Below are positions 1 through 8,658 of a stretch of 64,000 bases of DNA, in pieces (position 1 is the stretch's first letter; every line of letters starts with the position of its first letter). Source of the DNA: Enterococcus mundtii (GTDB lineage Bacteria; Bacillota; Bacilli; Lactobacillales; Enterococcaceae); contig NZ_AP019810.1 in the NCBI RefSeq assembly GCF_013394305.1, positions 1 to 64,000 on the forward strand, in the 5' to 3' direction. The position numbers were made by a program, and so were the translations under genes. The notes beneath the pieces are model-generated. The model had not been told where the DNA came from. It searched no databases and saw only the letters and a program-made list of their open reading frames with translations.

Positions 1-529
1 AATCATTTTTTATTTATTCTAGTTTACATAATATATATTATACAAAGTAGATTCAAATGAAGTATAAACCATTATCAATCTGAATTAATCCGAATTTTAC
101 CACAAAACCGATTTTTGGCCCTTCTGCAAAATTTTAAAATTATTTTGCACTTGATTTGTTTATTTTCTATTACTTACCAACCATCTGTTTACAGAAAACT
201 TAGATTTTAAATCTATATTCCTACAATCTACAAAATATCAGATTGACATTCTTGCATCAGATTTCAGTTGGTCTCAAGAATTTTTTATGACTTCGTCAAT
301 TTATGTATTTATCATCAACTAATCTATATCAGCCATTTTAATAATATGTTTTGCTAATTTCATATGTTTATTCATGAATCGTATCTTAACGATCTTTTTC
401 TATTATCATTACTTTAAATAACTTAGCTATTTAAGTTCCTTATTTTCCTCGAAAATCACTTTTTTGGTTCTCTTAGGCCAAGTTTAATGTGATATGTTAT
501 CTATAGAATAATCACTGTGGTGATAAAAA
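1..529. other. AT-rich non-coding stretch
   Basis: No gene is visible on either strand. The sequence is very AT-rich, and its last 30 bases lead into the small ORF that begins at 530. A short inverted repeat, ATCAC-TGTG-GTGAT at 511-524, covers the only Shine-Dalgarno-like sequence of that ORF. I see no RNA gene, repeat array or strong terminator. Confidence 0.5.
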
Positions 530-703
530 ATGAAAATTGTCAAACTGGAGAAAGAAAAAATCAAACAGTACATATTAAATGAAGCCAATGAACAAGATAT
601 GATTGAAATGATCGAGCTGATGCGTGCAAAGAAAGCGATTTTAGACTTAGAAAAAATCGCAATGGAGAAGAAGAAAATCGTTGATAAATTCAACAAATTG
701 TAA
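530..703 (+). CDS. small charged hypothetical protein (57 aa)
   Basis: I do not recognise this gene. The ORF runs from ATG to TAA and encodes 57 residues, rich in Lys, Glu, Ile and Met, with no membrane segment. Residues 20-55 have heptad-like spacing of hydrophobics and could form one long helix or a short coiled coil. The ribosome site is weak (GTGGTGAT, 6 bases before ATG) and lies in a small hairpin with ATCAC at 511-515, so translation may be gated. It stands alone, facing away from the minus-strand genes that follow. Its codon use looks like coding sequence and the opposite-strand reading looks like a shadow, but the length is short enough that it could be chance. Confidence 0.5.
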   Translation: MKIVKLEKEKIKQYILNEANEQDMIEMIELMRAKKAILDLEKIAMEKKKIVDKFNKL

Positions 704-778
704 GAGTCTAAGCCCTATAGCCTCTTTTTTCTCTATCTACGAATGCCCTCTTCTCCGTTCAAATGTTCTTATAATTCA

Positions 779-1018
779 CTAAAAACGGATCACAGAAATA
801 TGATAAAAAATAATCCCAATAAATACTCCAAATAGAATATGTAAAACAACAGCCAAAACTAACGGAACAACCTTGGCTCCTTTTTTATCCCAGCTGTACT
901 TTGCTTTCTTATTCTTCCATAGTAAAGAGATAAGTAATAAACTGAGAATCACGATCCATAATAGAAACGCAATACCAACTAAAGGCATTATTTTTTCATT
1001 AATAATAGCTATACCCAT
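779..1018 (-). CDS. small membrane protein (79 aa), unknown
   Basis: I do not recognise a named family. It has two clear hydrophobic segments: one at about residues 10-33 (PLVGIAFLLWIVILSLLL region) and one at about 50-75. A short basic loop (WKNKKAKYSWDKKGAK) lies between them, so it is a hairpin-type integral membrane protein with the positive loop probably inside. The start is set by AAAGGAG six bases upstream of ATG at 1018; an in-frame start 13 codons earlier has no ribosome site. It lies downstream of ldh on the same strand, separated by a strong terminator, so it probably has its own weak promoter or depends on readthrough. Confidence 0.6.
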   Translation of the reverse strand: MGIAIINEKIMPLVGIAFLLWIVILSLLLISLLWKNKKAKYSWDKKGAKVVPLVLAVVLHILFGVFIGIIFYHISVIRF

Positions 1019-1060
1019 AAATACTCCTTTCTTTTCTATATACTCTTCTATCATCAAAAA

Positions 1061-1112
1061 AAACGGGAATAATCGGAAATAATTTTTTTGCTATTCCGAT
1101 TGTTCCCGTTTT
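1061..1112 (-). terminator. rho-independent terminator after ldh
   Basis: A near-perfect stem pairs AACGGGAAYAATCGGAATA with its complement around an A/T-rich loop. It is followed on the minus strand by a T run. T runs on both sides make it potentially bidirectional, but the ldh stop codon is immediately upstream on the minus strand. Confidence 0.85.
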
Positions 1113-1133
1113 TTGTTCATTTCATTGCTGATG

Positions 1134-2078
1134 TTAGCGTACAGTATCAAGTACGGCTTTTAATTCACTGACTGATTGATGGAACATTGCTTTTTCTTGA
1201 GGTGTGATCGATAGATCAATGATTTCTCTTACCCCATTTTCATCAACGATCGATGGCACACCAGTAAAGATATCTTCTTCACCATACTCGCCATTTAAGT
1301 AAGCTGAAACTGGTAGTACAGCTTGTTCATTATTTAGGATGGCTTTGACGATTCGAGTCGTACTCATACCAATACCGTAATAAGTTGCTTTTTTACGGTC
1401 AATGATTTCATAAGCTGCATTTTTTACTTTGTCAGCAAGTACGGTTAAATCATTTTCTTCTAAACGATGATCTTTCTCAACATATTCCATGATTGGTTTA
1501 CCACCGACTGTAGTATGTGACCAAGCAGCTACTTCTGAATCCCCATGCTCACCTAAGATATAACCGTGTACGCTACGTGGATCAACTGCAAGTTTCAAAG
1601 CAATTTCTTTTCTGAATCGAGTTGTATCTAAAGTTGTTCCAGTTCCTACCACTCTTGAAGCTGGTAAACCAGATTCTTGCCATGTTAAGTAAGTTAAAAT
1701 ATCGACTGGGTTTGAAGCAACAACGAAGATACCATCAAATCCTGAAGCCATTACTTCTTTAACGATTTGACGAGTGATTGTTGCATTTGTTTTCACTAGA
1801 TCTAAGCGAGTTTGACCAGGTTTTTGGTTCACGCCAGCAGTTAAGATCACTAAATTTGCATCTTGACATTCTTCATACGTGCCAGACCATACGGAAACGT
1901 TCTTTTCGCCCCATGCCATTCCATCTAGTAAGTCTAAAGCTTCTCCTTCTGCTTTTTCTTGGTTGACATCGATTAAGACAAGTTCATTGGCAACACCTTG
2001 ATTGATCATCGCATAAGCAATACTTGTACCGACAAATCCTGTACCTACGATTACAACTTTACGACTTGTTTTTTTCAT
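1134..2078 (-). CDS. ldh: L-lactate dehydrogenase
   Basis: Cytoplasmic NAD-dependent enzyme that reduces pyruvate to L-lactate and regenerates NAD+ in homolactic fermentation. The product has 314 residues, the normal family length. The Rossmann motif GTGFVG is at residues 12-17. The substrate loop NQKPGQTRL at about 84-92 has the lactate-dehydrogenase-type Gln/Arg pattern rather than that of malate dehydrogenase. The catalytic His lies in GEHGDSE at about 178. I place the start at the ATG at 2078, preceded by AAAGGTG; an ATG six codons earlier has no ribosome site. It is a single gene bounded by a terminator. Enterococci often carry two ldh paralogues, and I cannot tell which one this is. Confidence 0.95.
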   Translation of the reverse strand: MKKTSRKVVIVGTGFVGTSIAYAMINQGVANELVLIDVNQEKAEGEALDLLDGMAWGEKNVSVWSGTYEECQDANLVILTAGVNQKPGQTRLDLVKTNATITRQIVKEVMASGFDGIFVVASNPVDILTYLTWQESGLPASRVVGTGTTLDTTRFRKEIALKLAVDPRSVHGYILGEHGDSEVAAWSHTTVGGKPIMEYVEKDHRLEENDLTVLADKVKNAAYEIIDRKKATYYGIGMSTTRIVKAILNNEQAVLPVSAYLNGEYGEEDIFTGVPSIVDENGVREIIDLSITPQEKAMFHQSVSELKAVLDTVR

Positions 2079-2192
2079 GTCTAACACACCTTTCATCCGT
2101 TCTTTGTTATTTTCATGAAAATTATAAATCGATTACCATCATTTTTCAATAATATAGAAATTATATATACTATAATTTTTTTTTATAGAAAG

Positions 2193-2717
2193 TCAATAAC
2201 GTTTATAGTCAGATTGTGTTCTTCTCACTCTTGGTATTTCTTTACGAGAAGTGGGCAATTCTTTAGTTGAAGGATCATTTGCTTTTGCTAAAGCAGTCAT
2301 TTGCGGTGAAAGGTTTTTAACTTTAGATCGTAAAGACATAAGTTCAGGTTTTGTTGGTTGATAAGTTTGATGTTCATCAGGTAAAGAATTGGTACTGGAT
2401 TGTCGTGAAATATAACTAAAATTAGGATCTTCTTCCAAACGAGTAGGAGAAATTTTTAGTTGTAAATCTTCGACATAAATTCTTGAAGAAGGTTTTTTAT
2501 AGAGTGGATCACCAAGTTTAGGGAGCAAGTTTTTTCTTCTTTCGCTGCGCTTGAGCTTCTTAGCTAACCGCTCCATTTCATTTTCACCAGTAGATTTAGG
2601 ATAGTTTGCAGCATGATAAGTCGAATAGATGGCTTCGTTGATTCGTTGGAATAACATTTCCCGATATGTATTTGTATTGAATAATCGATGAAACTGATAC
2701 AGTATAAAGTTCCTCAA
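2193..2717 (-). CDS. hypothetical basic cytoplasmic protein (174 aa), third gene of membrane operon
   Basis: I do not recognise a family. The product is hydrophilic and very basic, with no membrane segment or signal. An N-terminal part (residues 1-60) looks helical. Residues 90-174 are rich in Ser, Pro, Thr, Arg and Lys and look disordered. The start is a TTG whose bases overlap the TGA stop of the gene before it (TTGA), with GAGGAG eight bases upstream, so translation is coupled to that gene. It is the last gene of a three-gene set with two small membrane proteins. A cytoplasmic partner or adaptor of those proteins is a reasonable guess, but nothing in the sequence names its function. Confidence 0.6.
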   Translation of the reverse strand: MRNFILYQFHRLFNTNTYREMLFQRINEAIYSTYHAANYPKSTGENEMERLAKKLKRSERRKNLLPKLGDPLYKKPSSRIYVEDLQLKISPTRLEEDPNFSYISRQSSTNSLPDEHQTYQPTKPELMSLRSKVKNLSPQMTALAKANDPSTKELPTSRKEIPRVRRTQSDYKRY

Positions 2718-3058
2718 TCTTTTTGCTCCTCATTCTGGTTCCATGGCTCAAAGACATCACTTTGTCTACTTGCTCGGGCCTTTTCTTTTTCTATATTGCT
2801 TTTAACTCTTTCTTCTTGGACTTTATATGAAGCCGCAACTTCTTTTTTAAAATGCCTGCGATCTTTACGAGTCACTCTTTTTATATATTTGAATATTTGC
2901 CAAATAATTACGACAAGTAAGTAAACCGTAAAAAAGCCAGAAAAACCAAACTGAATAATAAACGCCATAACAAAAGCAGCAAGCTTACCTGCTTGTCTAG
3001 ATGGTGAAAAATTTTCCTGCTGTTGCGCAATAAATGTTGAAACCCAGAACATGCCCAT
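2714..3058 (-). CDS. hypothetical membrane protein (114 aa), second gene of operon
   Basis: This is an unrecognised integral membrane protein. The N-terminus (about residues 1-25) is polar. A long hydrophobic region at about 27-57 (KLAAFVMAFIIQFGFSGFF, then TVYLLVVIIWQIF) could be two tight helices. The C-terminal half, from about 60, is strongly charged (KRVTRKDRRHFKKEV, then KSNIEKEKARASR) and looks like a cytoplasmic helix. The start at 3058 has GGGGG nine bases upstream. The gene overlaps the next one by four bases and follows a 63-residue membrane protein by about 35 bases, so the three are almost surely cotranscribed. Confidence 0.6.
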   Translation of the reverse strand: MGMFWVSTFIAQQQENFSPSRQAGKLAAFVMAFIIQFGFSGFFTVYLLVVIIWQIFKYIKRVTRKDRRHFKKEVAASYKVQEERVKSNIEKEKARASRQSDVFEPWNQNEEQKD

Positions 3059-3093
3059 TTTCTTTTTCCCCCTACTCCTCTTTGTTCCAGTGA

Positions 3094-3285
3094 TTACTTA
3101 CTCTTTTTATACCGACTTTTGGCGAGTGCTTGTTTAGATGGTTTCTCCATTTTAGGTTGTGCAACCATTTTTACAGAAATAAAAACACACAAAACAATAA
3201 CAAAACTTGTGATACCGATGATCATAGATGTGTTATTGATAAAATATTTTGTCAATAATTGAATGATGTCTGTTTGACCAACCAC
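3094..3285 (-). CDS. small single-span membrane protein (63 aa), first gene of operon
   Basis: This is an unrecognised small membrane protein with one hydrophobic segment at about residues 20-41 (SMIIGITSFVIVLCVFISVK). Its basic C-terminal tail (SKQALAKSRYKKSK) implies an N-out, C-in topology. The start is GTG at 3285 with a perfect AAAGGAGGTG seven bases upstream. It heads a three-gene unit with the membrane protein at 2714-3058 and the basic protein at 2193-2717. The promoter should lie between 3290 and 3384, just after the terminator of the upstream small acidic gene. Confidence 0.6.
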   Translation of the reverse strand: MVGQTDIIQLLTKYFINNTSMIIGITSFVIVLCVFISVKMVAQPKMEKPSKQALAKSRYKKSK

Positions 3286-3384
3286 TATGTTTCACCTCCT
3301 TTAGACATACAATAAGCAATCATAGTTTATAATGAAAGGCTGGTCCGAAAAAAACTCTTTTTGACTTATTTTGAAAAAATAGAA

Positions 3385-3440
3385 AAGAACTTGCATCCGT
3401 AAGCCTTCAACATGGCTCATGTGGATACAAGTTCTTTTTT
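3385..3440 (-). terminator. terminator after the triple-repeat small protein gene
   Basis: AAGAACTTG..ATCC pairs with GGAT..CAAGTTCTT, and an inner AAGCC/GGCT stem closes the loop. T-rich tracts lie on both sides. On the minus strand it ends the gene at 3448-3741; it can also act in the other direction. Confidence 0.8.
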
Positions 3441-3447
3441 TGATTAC

Positions 3448-3741
3448 TTATTCTTTGTGTTTCGTTTTAAAAGCGTCAAATTTTTCTTTCGCTTCTTCTA
3501 CCACTTCTTCTAGTTCGTCCTTCAAATGATGTTTCTTTGCAGGATGCTCAGACTCTTCTTCCACAGCATTTGAACCAGACATCGCGACTTCTTTTTCTTC
3601 CCCGGAGTTGGTCCCAGCTAACGCCTCTTCTTTATTTGTTGTTTCACCTGAATTAGTTCCGGCTAATGCAACTTCATCATCTGTTTTAGGCGCCATTGAC
3701 CCTCTTAAGCGTTTTTCTTTTTCTCCATCATAATTTGTCAT
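3448..3741 (-). CDS. small acidic protein with three imperfect AGTNSGE repeats (97 aa)
   Basis: I do not recognise a named family. The soluble, acidic product contains three imperfect repeats: EVALAGTNSGE (residues 23-33), EEALAGTNSGE (38-48) and EVAMSGSNAVE (51-61). A Lys/His patch and a charged helix (DELEEVVEEAKEKFDAFKTK, 75-94) follow. No signal peptide or membrane segment is present. The start at 3741 has AAGGAGG eight bases upstream. It is a single gene with its own terminator. The repeat plus a charged amphipathic tail suggests a stress-type or binding-scaffold protein, but that is only an impression from composition. Confidence 0.65.
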   Translation of the reverse strand: MTNYDGEKEKRLRGSMAPKTDDEVALAGTNSGETTNKEEALAGTNSGEEKEVAMSGSNAVEEESEHPAKKHHLKDELEEVVEEAKEKFDAFKTKHKE

Positions 3742-3824
3742 GTTCTCGTCCTCCTTGTTGCTCTGTCTCTATCCTACAACAAGAATAAAATAACTGTCAA
3801 AACATAAAGGCGTATTCATTCGTA

Positions 3825-5873
3825 TTAATTTTCTTTCCTTAGAATTTTCACTTCGTAAGGTGCAAACGTTAGTATACCAGTAAGCGTTTGATTTGTTTCG
3901 ATAGCCAAGTGAGGATCAAGTAACTCAAGTTGTTGCATCTCATCAGAAAAGTTCATTAGAAAGTAATAACTCTGTGTCCCATCTGTTCGCGATTGAATCG
4001 ATACTTTTGGATGTGATGCCTTAACGATTCCTTGTTGCAACGCTAATTTTTCGATGATCGGTTGGTAAAATACTTCTAAAAAAACGAGATTGGTACGAGC
4101 CGCTAAATAATAAGCAGTCCCCTTCCCTAAGCGATTTTCAACTAAAGCTGGCGTACCAGTATAAAAGTCCTTTTGGTAAGTAGCCCTCACCTTCCCTGTC
4201 GTTTCTTTGACGATACCACAGTAGTCTTTTGTTTGATACGTTTGTTCCTTGTAAAGGATTTGATTGTGTTCACCTGGATAAAGCGTATCAAGCTCTTTTG
4301 GCAAGACACCAAAAAGTGTTTGCAATACTTGTGACCATTCTCCAAGATGTAACCGATCGTGTTCATTGACCATTCCGGTAAAATAGCTACCAATCAACGT
4401 ACCACCATTTTTGACATACTCTGAGAGTGCAACCATTGTTTCTTCCCGCATCAAATAGAGCATTGGTGCAACGACTAAAGCATAATTAGAGAAGTCTTGA
4501 TTTGGCGTCAAAATATCAACAGCGATATCTCTTTCCCAAAAGAATCGGTAATGTTCTTGTAGTGTTTGGATATAACGACGAGTTGGACGACCAAAACCAC
4601 CGCCTCTTTTTAATGCCCAATTGCTTTCCCAGTCAAATAAAATAGCGACTTTTGCCTCTGTTTGTGTACCTTTGATCGAAGACAAAGTGTCTAATCGTTT
4701 TCCGTAAGCCGCTACTTCTTGGAAGACTCGATTGTTTTCTGAATTGTCATGTTCGATCACCGCCCCGTGGAATTTTTCGGAATTTCCTAGTGATTGCCGC
4801 CATTGAAAATAGAGTGTGCTATCTGACCCATGTGCCAGTTGTTGCATCCCACTGAGCAGGTGCATCCCTGGCTTCTTCGCCTTGTTGAATGCGTGCCAAT
4901 TCACGTAACTAGGCGTCGATTCCATCACGAGAAACGGTTGTTTCTTCAATGAACGATATTGATCGTGGACGTAAGCTGATTTCATGGCGGTCACATGTAA
5001 GGATTCGTACGGGTTATGCCAGTCGGGGTAGCTATCCCAACTGACGATATCTACAACTTCAGCAAATCGGGAATAATCAAGTCCTTCCAAGGGAATAAAG
5101 TCATGTTGATCATGGCCTTCTGCCATAAAATTAGTCGTTACTGGGATTGCTGGTGTGAGTTCTCTGATCGGTTCGATTTCATGAAAAAAGAAATCGATCG
5201 TCCGATCTGTCACAAATCGTTTCCAGTCTAAGTCCATGCCATGTACTTTATGTTCTCCAAGAGGCGAAGGTGGTACAACTTGTGACCAACTGGAATAATC
5301 ATTACTCCAAAATGTCATCCACCAAGCGTCATTCACCGCTTCTAAGGTTTGATATTTCGCTTTGACCCACTCACGCCATTTGGCTGCACAAAGTGGACAG
5401 TAGCATTCTCCTGAGTATTCATTACTGATATGCCACAGCAATAATGCCGGATGGACACCATATCGTTCAGCTAAACGCCGATTGATTTGCTGGACTTTTT
5501 TTCGATAAATAGGGGATGTGTAGCAATGGTTATGGCGAAAGCCATGATGATGCTTTTGTCCTTTTGCATTCGTTCGATTCACCTCTGGATATTTTTCACT
5601 CAGCCATTGCGGTCGTCCGCCACTTGGTGTGGCCAAGATCACACGTCCTTGACGTTTGTGCATCTCTTCAAACACTTTATCCAACCAGTCAAAGTGATAA
5701 ACCCCTTCTTCTGGTTCTAATGTACTCCATGAAAAGATCCCGACAGTTACGGTATTGACATGTGCTTTGTCCATCAACTCAAAATCTTTTTTCAAAACTT
5801 CAGGGTGATTCAACCATTGTTCCGGATTATAATCCCCACCATGGAGTAAACGTGTGTCATTATAAGTCTTCAC
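3825..5873 (-). CDS. beta-galactosidase, GH42 family
   Basis: Cytoplasmic retaining beta-galactosidase that would cleave terminal beta-galactosyl residues from imported galactosides. Its 682 residues match the family length. The catalytic acid/base is Glu152 in SNEYSG and the nucleophile is Glu318 in VMESTPS. Four Cys (117, 157, 159 and 162) form the zinc site seen in many GH42 enzymes. The (beta/alpha)8 barrel is followed by the trimerisation and C-terminal beta domains. The start is GTG at 5873, with AGGAGG eight bases upstream inside the end of the alpha-galactosidase gene; GTGA overlaps that gene's stop, so translation is coupled. It is the last gene of the LacI-controlled galactoside operon. 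No signal peptide is present, so the substrate must be taken up first. Confidence 0.93.
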   Translation of the reverse strand: MKTYNDTRLLHGGDYNPEQWLNHPEVLKKDFELMDKAHVNTVTVGIFSWSTLEPEEGVYHFDWLDKVFEEMHKRQGRVILATPSGGRPQWLSEKYPEVNRTNAKGQKHHHGFRHNHCYTSPIYRKKVQQINRRLAERYGVHPALLLWHISNEYSGECYCPLCAAKWREWVKAKYQTLEAVNDAWWMTFWSNDYSSWSQVVPPSPLGEHKVHGMDLDWKRFVTDRTIDFFFHEIEPIRELTPAIPVTTNFMAEGHDQHDFIPLEGLDYSRFAEVVDIVSWDSYPDWHNPYESLHVTAMKSAYVHDQYRSLKKQPFLVMESTPSYVNWHAFNKAKKPGMHLLSGMQQLAHGSDSTLYFQWRQSLGNSEKFHGAVIEHDNSENNRVFQEVAAYGKRLDTLSSIKGTQTEAKVAILFDWESNWALKRGGGFGRPTRRYIQTLQEHYRFFWERDIAVDILTPNQDFSNYALVVAPMLYLMREETMVALSEYVKNGGTLIGSYFTGMVNEHDRLHLGEWSQVLQTLFGVLPKELDTLYPGEHNQILYKEQTYQTKDYCGIVKETTGKVRATYQKDFYTGTPALVENRLGKGTAYYLAARTNLVFLEVFYQPIIEKLALQQGIVKASHPKVSIQSRTDGTQSYYFLMNFSDEMQQLELLDPHLAIETNQTLTGILTFAPYEVKILRKEN

Positions 5874-8116
5874 TTCATTTCCCTCCTTTCTACCAAATGA
5901 TAGACGAATGATTGACAGTCTCCTGCAAGTTGGTACGTCGTATGGTTGGCTCCATTGAACAAATGTGGTTTTTTCAGACCAACATTCATCAGGAAATGAC
6001 CGCTAATCGTTTCTTTTTCATTGATTTGATAATAACTATCCTTATTCAGGCATTCTGGAAGTGGTAAATATGCCTGTGCAGCTGGATTTGCACGTCCTAA
6101 TTTTTGATAAAAACCAATGATTGCTTCTGACCGATCGTGATTAAATACCCCCCAACAAATTTCATTATCATACGGATGATTTGGCAAGATCTGGAGAAAT
6201 TCACCATGAGTCAGCAACTGACGATGGGCTTTGTAAAAAGTGATCCGGTCGCTGATCTGTTGTTTTTCTGCTTCTGTCAAAGTCAATAGGTCTAATTCAT
6301 AGCCTAAAGGCCCAAACATGGCTACATCTTGGCGGAATGATAAAGAGGTCTCACGTAATACTTGATGATTCGGAGAAGCAGAGACGTGATTACTAAAGCT
6401 AGAAAGGGGGTATCCTGCCATTGTTCCGCTAAGAATACTTAAGCGTTCCAACCCATCACTGGTATCACTAGGCCAGATTTGCGGACTATAAAATAAGATA
6501 CCTAAATCATATCTCCCTCCCCCGCCAGCACAACCTTCAATCAAAAGATCAGGATAGCTGGTCAATAATTTACCGTAAAGCGTGTAGACGCCTTGGACAT
6601 AGCGATGGAAAAACTCCTGTTGATGCATCCCTTGTTTTTCTAAATAAGCGGAATAGGCTTCAGTAATATTGCGGTTCATATCCCATTTGATATAAGTTAA
6701 ATTCGTTTCTTCGATGATATTTGCCATTTGCTCATAGATTCCTTCAACAACCGCCGGATTCGCAAAATCAAGCACATATTGTCCACGTCCCACCGAGATA
6801 CGTGAATAGGGATGTTTCACCACCCAATCTGGATGTTTTTCCAATAACTGACTATCAGGAGAGATCATTTCAGGCTCGAACCACATGCCGAATTGAAGAC
6901 CAATGTTTTTGAGCTTTGTTGCAAAGGAAGCCAAACCGTGTGGGAATTTTTGCTTATCAGGCGTCCAGTCACCTAATGAGGAACGATCATTGTTTCGTTT
7001 GCCGAACCAGCCATCATCTAAGACAAAACATTCCATCCCTAATTCTTTTCCAATGGTCGCAAGGGACAAGAGTTTTTCCTCAGTAAAATCGAAATACGTT
7101 GCTTCCCAGTTGTTGAAGACGATTGGCCGTGGCGTGTCTTGCCATTGACGATCAATCAGATAGTTTTCGATAAAATGTGTCAATTGTTTGGCAAGACCAT
7201 TCATACCTGCAGCGCTATACATCAAGACTGCTTCGGGTGTCGTAAAGCTTTCCTTAGGCGCTAATGCCCAAGTAAATTGTGTCGGATGGATACCGATCAT
7301 CACTCGCGTTTTATCCCATTCATCCACTTCTGCTTGAGCGAGAAAATTACCGGAATAAACGAGATTCATTCCATAGACCTCTCCTTGATCAAGCGTTGAA
7401 TTTTGATGTTCTAGCCGGATAAAGGGATTATGCTGATGGCTACTTGCACCTTTTAGTGAGCCAATCGCTACGACTCCTTGTTCAAGCGGTCGTTTCTTTT
7501 CATGCCGTTCTTTTAACCAAGCACCTGAAAAATGAGTGAAATCATATGCTTTGGTAGAAAGATTCAAGACCCCTGAAAGCATGCGATGGATCTGTAACTC
7601 TGCCTCAGATTGATTGATCAGCGTCTGACTTTGTACAATGGCGGTGGAATCGTAAAATAATGTGTAATGAAGTATTAGTTCTAACTGACGTTCCTGATCC
7701 ATTAATCGCAATGAGAGTGTTTCAGTTTCTTCCTCATTCCCATAGGTAGCGGGACAGTTTAAGGTTCTTTTCTTGCCTTTTTTAGTCGTGGCTTCGACAA
7801 AGCGGAAATCTGTGTAGTAAGGCGTTTTGTTGCTTGAAAGTTCGATCGCGCCTTCTTTGAAATCAGAAGAACCATACACAGGATATGCTTGTGGATGATC
7901 AGTCAACGTAAAGTTAGGGTCATCTTCAAAAAACTTGACTGTTCCAGCAGATTTATTTTGATCTGTGACCAAGTAGTCGATTTCTTCGACAGATAAGCCA
8001 TGTAAAGGTTTCCCGTAATAAATCTGCTCGATCTGTCCATTTTGCATGACATGGAGAATAAAGCTAACTTGCGAATTATTCATGTGAAATATGCGGTTAT
8101 TTAATTGTTCAATCAT
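5870..8116 (-). CDS. alpha-galactosidase, GH36 family
   Basis: Cytoplasmic retaining alpha-galactosidase for melibiose, raffinose-type sugars or their imported forms. The 748 residues fit the large bacterial GH36 type (N-terminal beta-sandwich, central TIM barrel, C-terminal beta domain). Visible motifs are LDDGWFGKRNND (about 366-377), the nucleophile Asp in KWDMNR (about 479), the sugar-binding EGCAGGGGR (about 527-535) and the acid/base region PSDTSDGL (about 549-556). I chose the ATG at 8116, with AGAGGTG upstream; an in-frame GTG four codons earlier coincides with that ribosome site. The gene overlaps the GH42 gene by four bases and lies 92 bases after DUF3284, with a hairpin in that gap. 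Confidence 0.93.
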   Translation of the reverse strand: MIEQLNNRIFHMNNSQVSFILHVMQNGQIEQIYYGKPLHGLSVEEIDYLVTDQNKSAGTVKFFEDDPNFTLTDHPQAYPVYGSSDFKEGAIELSSNKTPYYTDFRFVEATTKKGKKRTLNCPATYGNEEETETLSLRLMDQERQLELILHYTLFYDSTAIVQSQTLINQSEAELQIHRMLSGVLNLSTKAYDFTHFSGAWLKERHEKKRPLEQGVVAIGSLKGASSHQHNPFIRLEHQNSTLDQGEVYGMNLVYSGNFLAQAEVDEWDKTRVMIGIHPTQFTWALAPKESFTTPEAVLMYSAAGMNGLAKQLTHFIENYLIDRQWQDTPRPIVFNNWEATYFDFTEEKLLSLATIGKELGMECFVLDDGWFGKRNNDRSSLGDWTPDKQKFPHGLASFATKLKNIGLQFGMWFEPEMISPDSQLLEKHPDWVVKHPYSRISVGRGQYVLDFANPAVVEGIYEQMANIIEETNLTYIKWDMNRNITEAYSAYLEKQGMHQQEFFHRYVQGVYTLYGKLLTSYPDLLIEGCAGGGGRYDLGILFYSPQIWPSDTSDGLERLSILSGTMAGYPLSSFSNHVSASPNHQVLRETSLSFRQDVAMFGPLGYELDLLTLTEAEKQQISDRITFYKAHRQLLTHGEFLQILPNHPYDNEICWGVFNHDRSEAIIGFYQKLGRANPAAQAYLPLPECLNKDSYYQINEKETISGHFLMNVGLKKPHLFNGANHTTYQLAGDCQSFVYHLVERREMK

Positions 8117-8154
8117 GGAAGGCAACACCTCTTAATTTTTAGTTAGTAAAACAG

Positions 8155-8197
8155 ACAAGGAATGAAGAGAACGACGTTTTGTTCCTCCATTCCTTGT
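8155..8197 (-). other. intercistronic hairpin between DUF3284 and alpha-galactosidase genes
   Basis: ACAAGGAATG-A-AGAAC pairs with GTTC-T-CATTCCTTGT around a short loop. On the minus strand only a weak TCTGTTTTA tract follows, so full termination is unlikely. It could be a partial attenuator or an mRNA stabiliser that sets different levels of transporter and enzymes. Confidence 0.55.
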
Positions 8198-8208
8198 TTA
8201 TGGAGAAA

Positions 8209-8646
8209 TCAGAGCTTTTGTATCAAATAATTGACTCTTTTGGCTAACTGACGATTGTAAAAGAATTTATAAAATGGCAGGACAAAAAGCAAACTCAGCT
8301 GCGTTTTGGCATCAACCAGTTCATTTCTTTCAGAATAATACAATGTGAACTGCTGCTCATCATGACGTTTCAGTTGGTAGGTTTGAATGATTTTTCCACC
8401 GGAGTAATCAGTAGTCATTTCAAGTAGTTCATCTTTGACTAAACGTTGGATCGTTAGCGTACTTTCGACAGTCGCTTGCCCTAGTTTTGTTTGAAGCGCA
8501 GTCGTGACGGCTGCTCCTTCTGTCAGCTCGGTAATTGAAGAGTCCTTGCTGTGAAAATAGTTTAATTGTTCTTCAAGAAGTACTTGGTAAAAATGTGCGG
8601 GGTGTGTCGGTATTTTCTTTCGGTAGTTCAAGGTATCGATCCGCAT
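8209..8646 (-). CDS. DUF3284 domain protein, PTS-associated
   Basis: Family of unknown function that is usually found next to lactose/cellobiose-type PTS genes. The product has 145 residues, is soluble, and contains a START/polyketide-cyclase-like alternation of strands and helices (my impression of the pattern). The start is the ATG at 8646, with GGGAGTG six bases upstream; an in-frame GTG three codons earlier lies inside that ribosome site. It follows the PTS IIC gene by 12 bases and precedes the alpha-galactosidase gene, so it shares the operon and probably its role in galactoside uptake or processing. No catalytic motif is evident. Confidence 0.75.
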   Translation of the reverse strand: MRIDTLNYRKKIPTHPAHFYQVLLEEQLNYFHSKDSSITELTEGAAVTTALQTKLGQATVESTLTIQRLVKDELLEMTTDYSGGKIIQTYQLKRHDEQQFTLYYSERNELVDAKTQLSLLFVLPFYKFFYNRQLAKRVNYLIQKL

Positions 8647-8658
8647 ACGAATCACTCC

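Noticed and set aside
484-696. A 70-residue Ile/Ser/Phe-rich ORF on the minus strand
   Set aside because: It is the opposite-strand shadow of the charged 57-residue ORF; it has no ribosome site.
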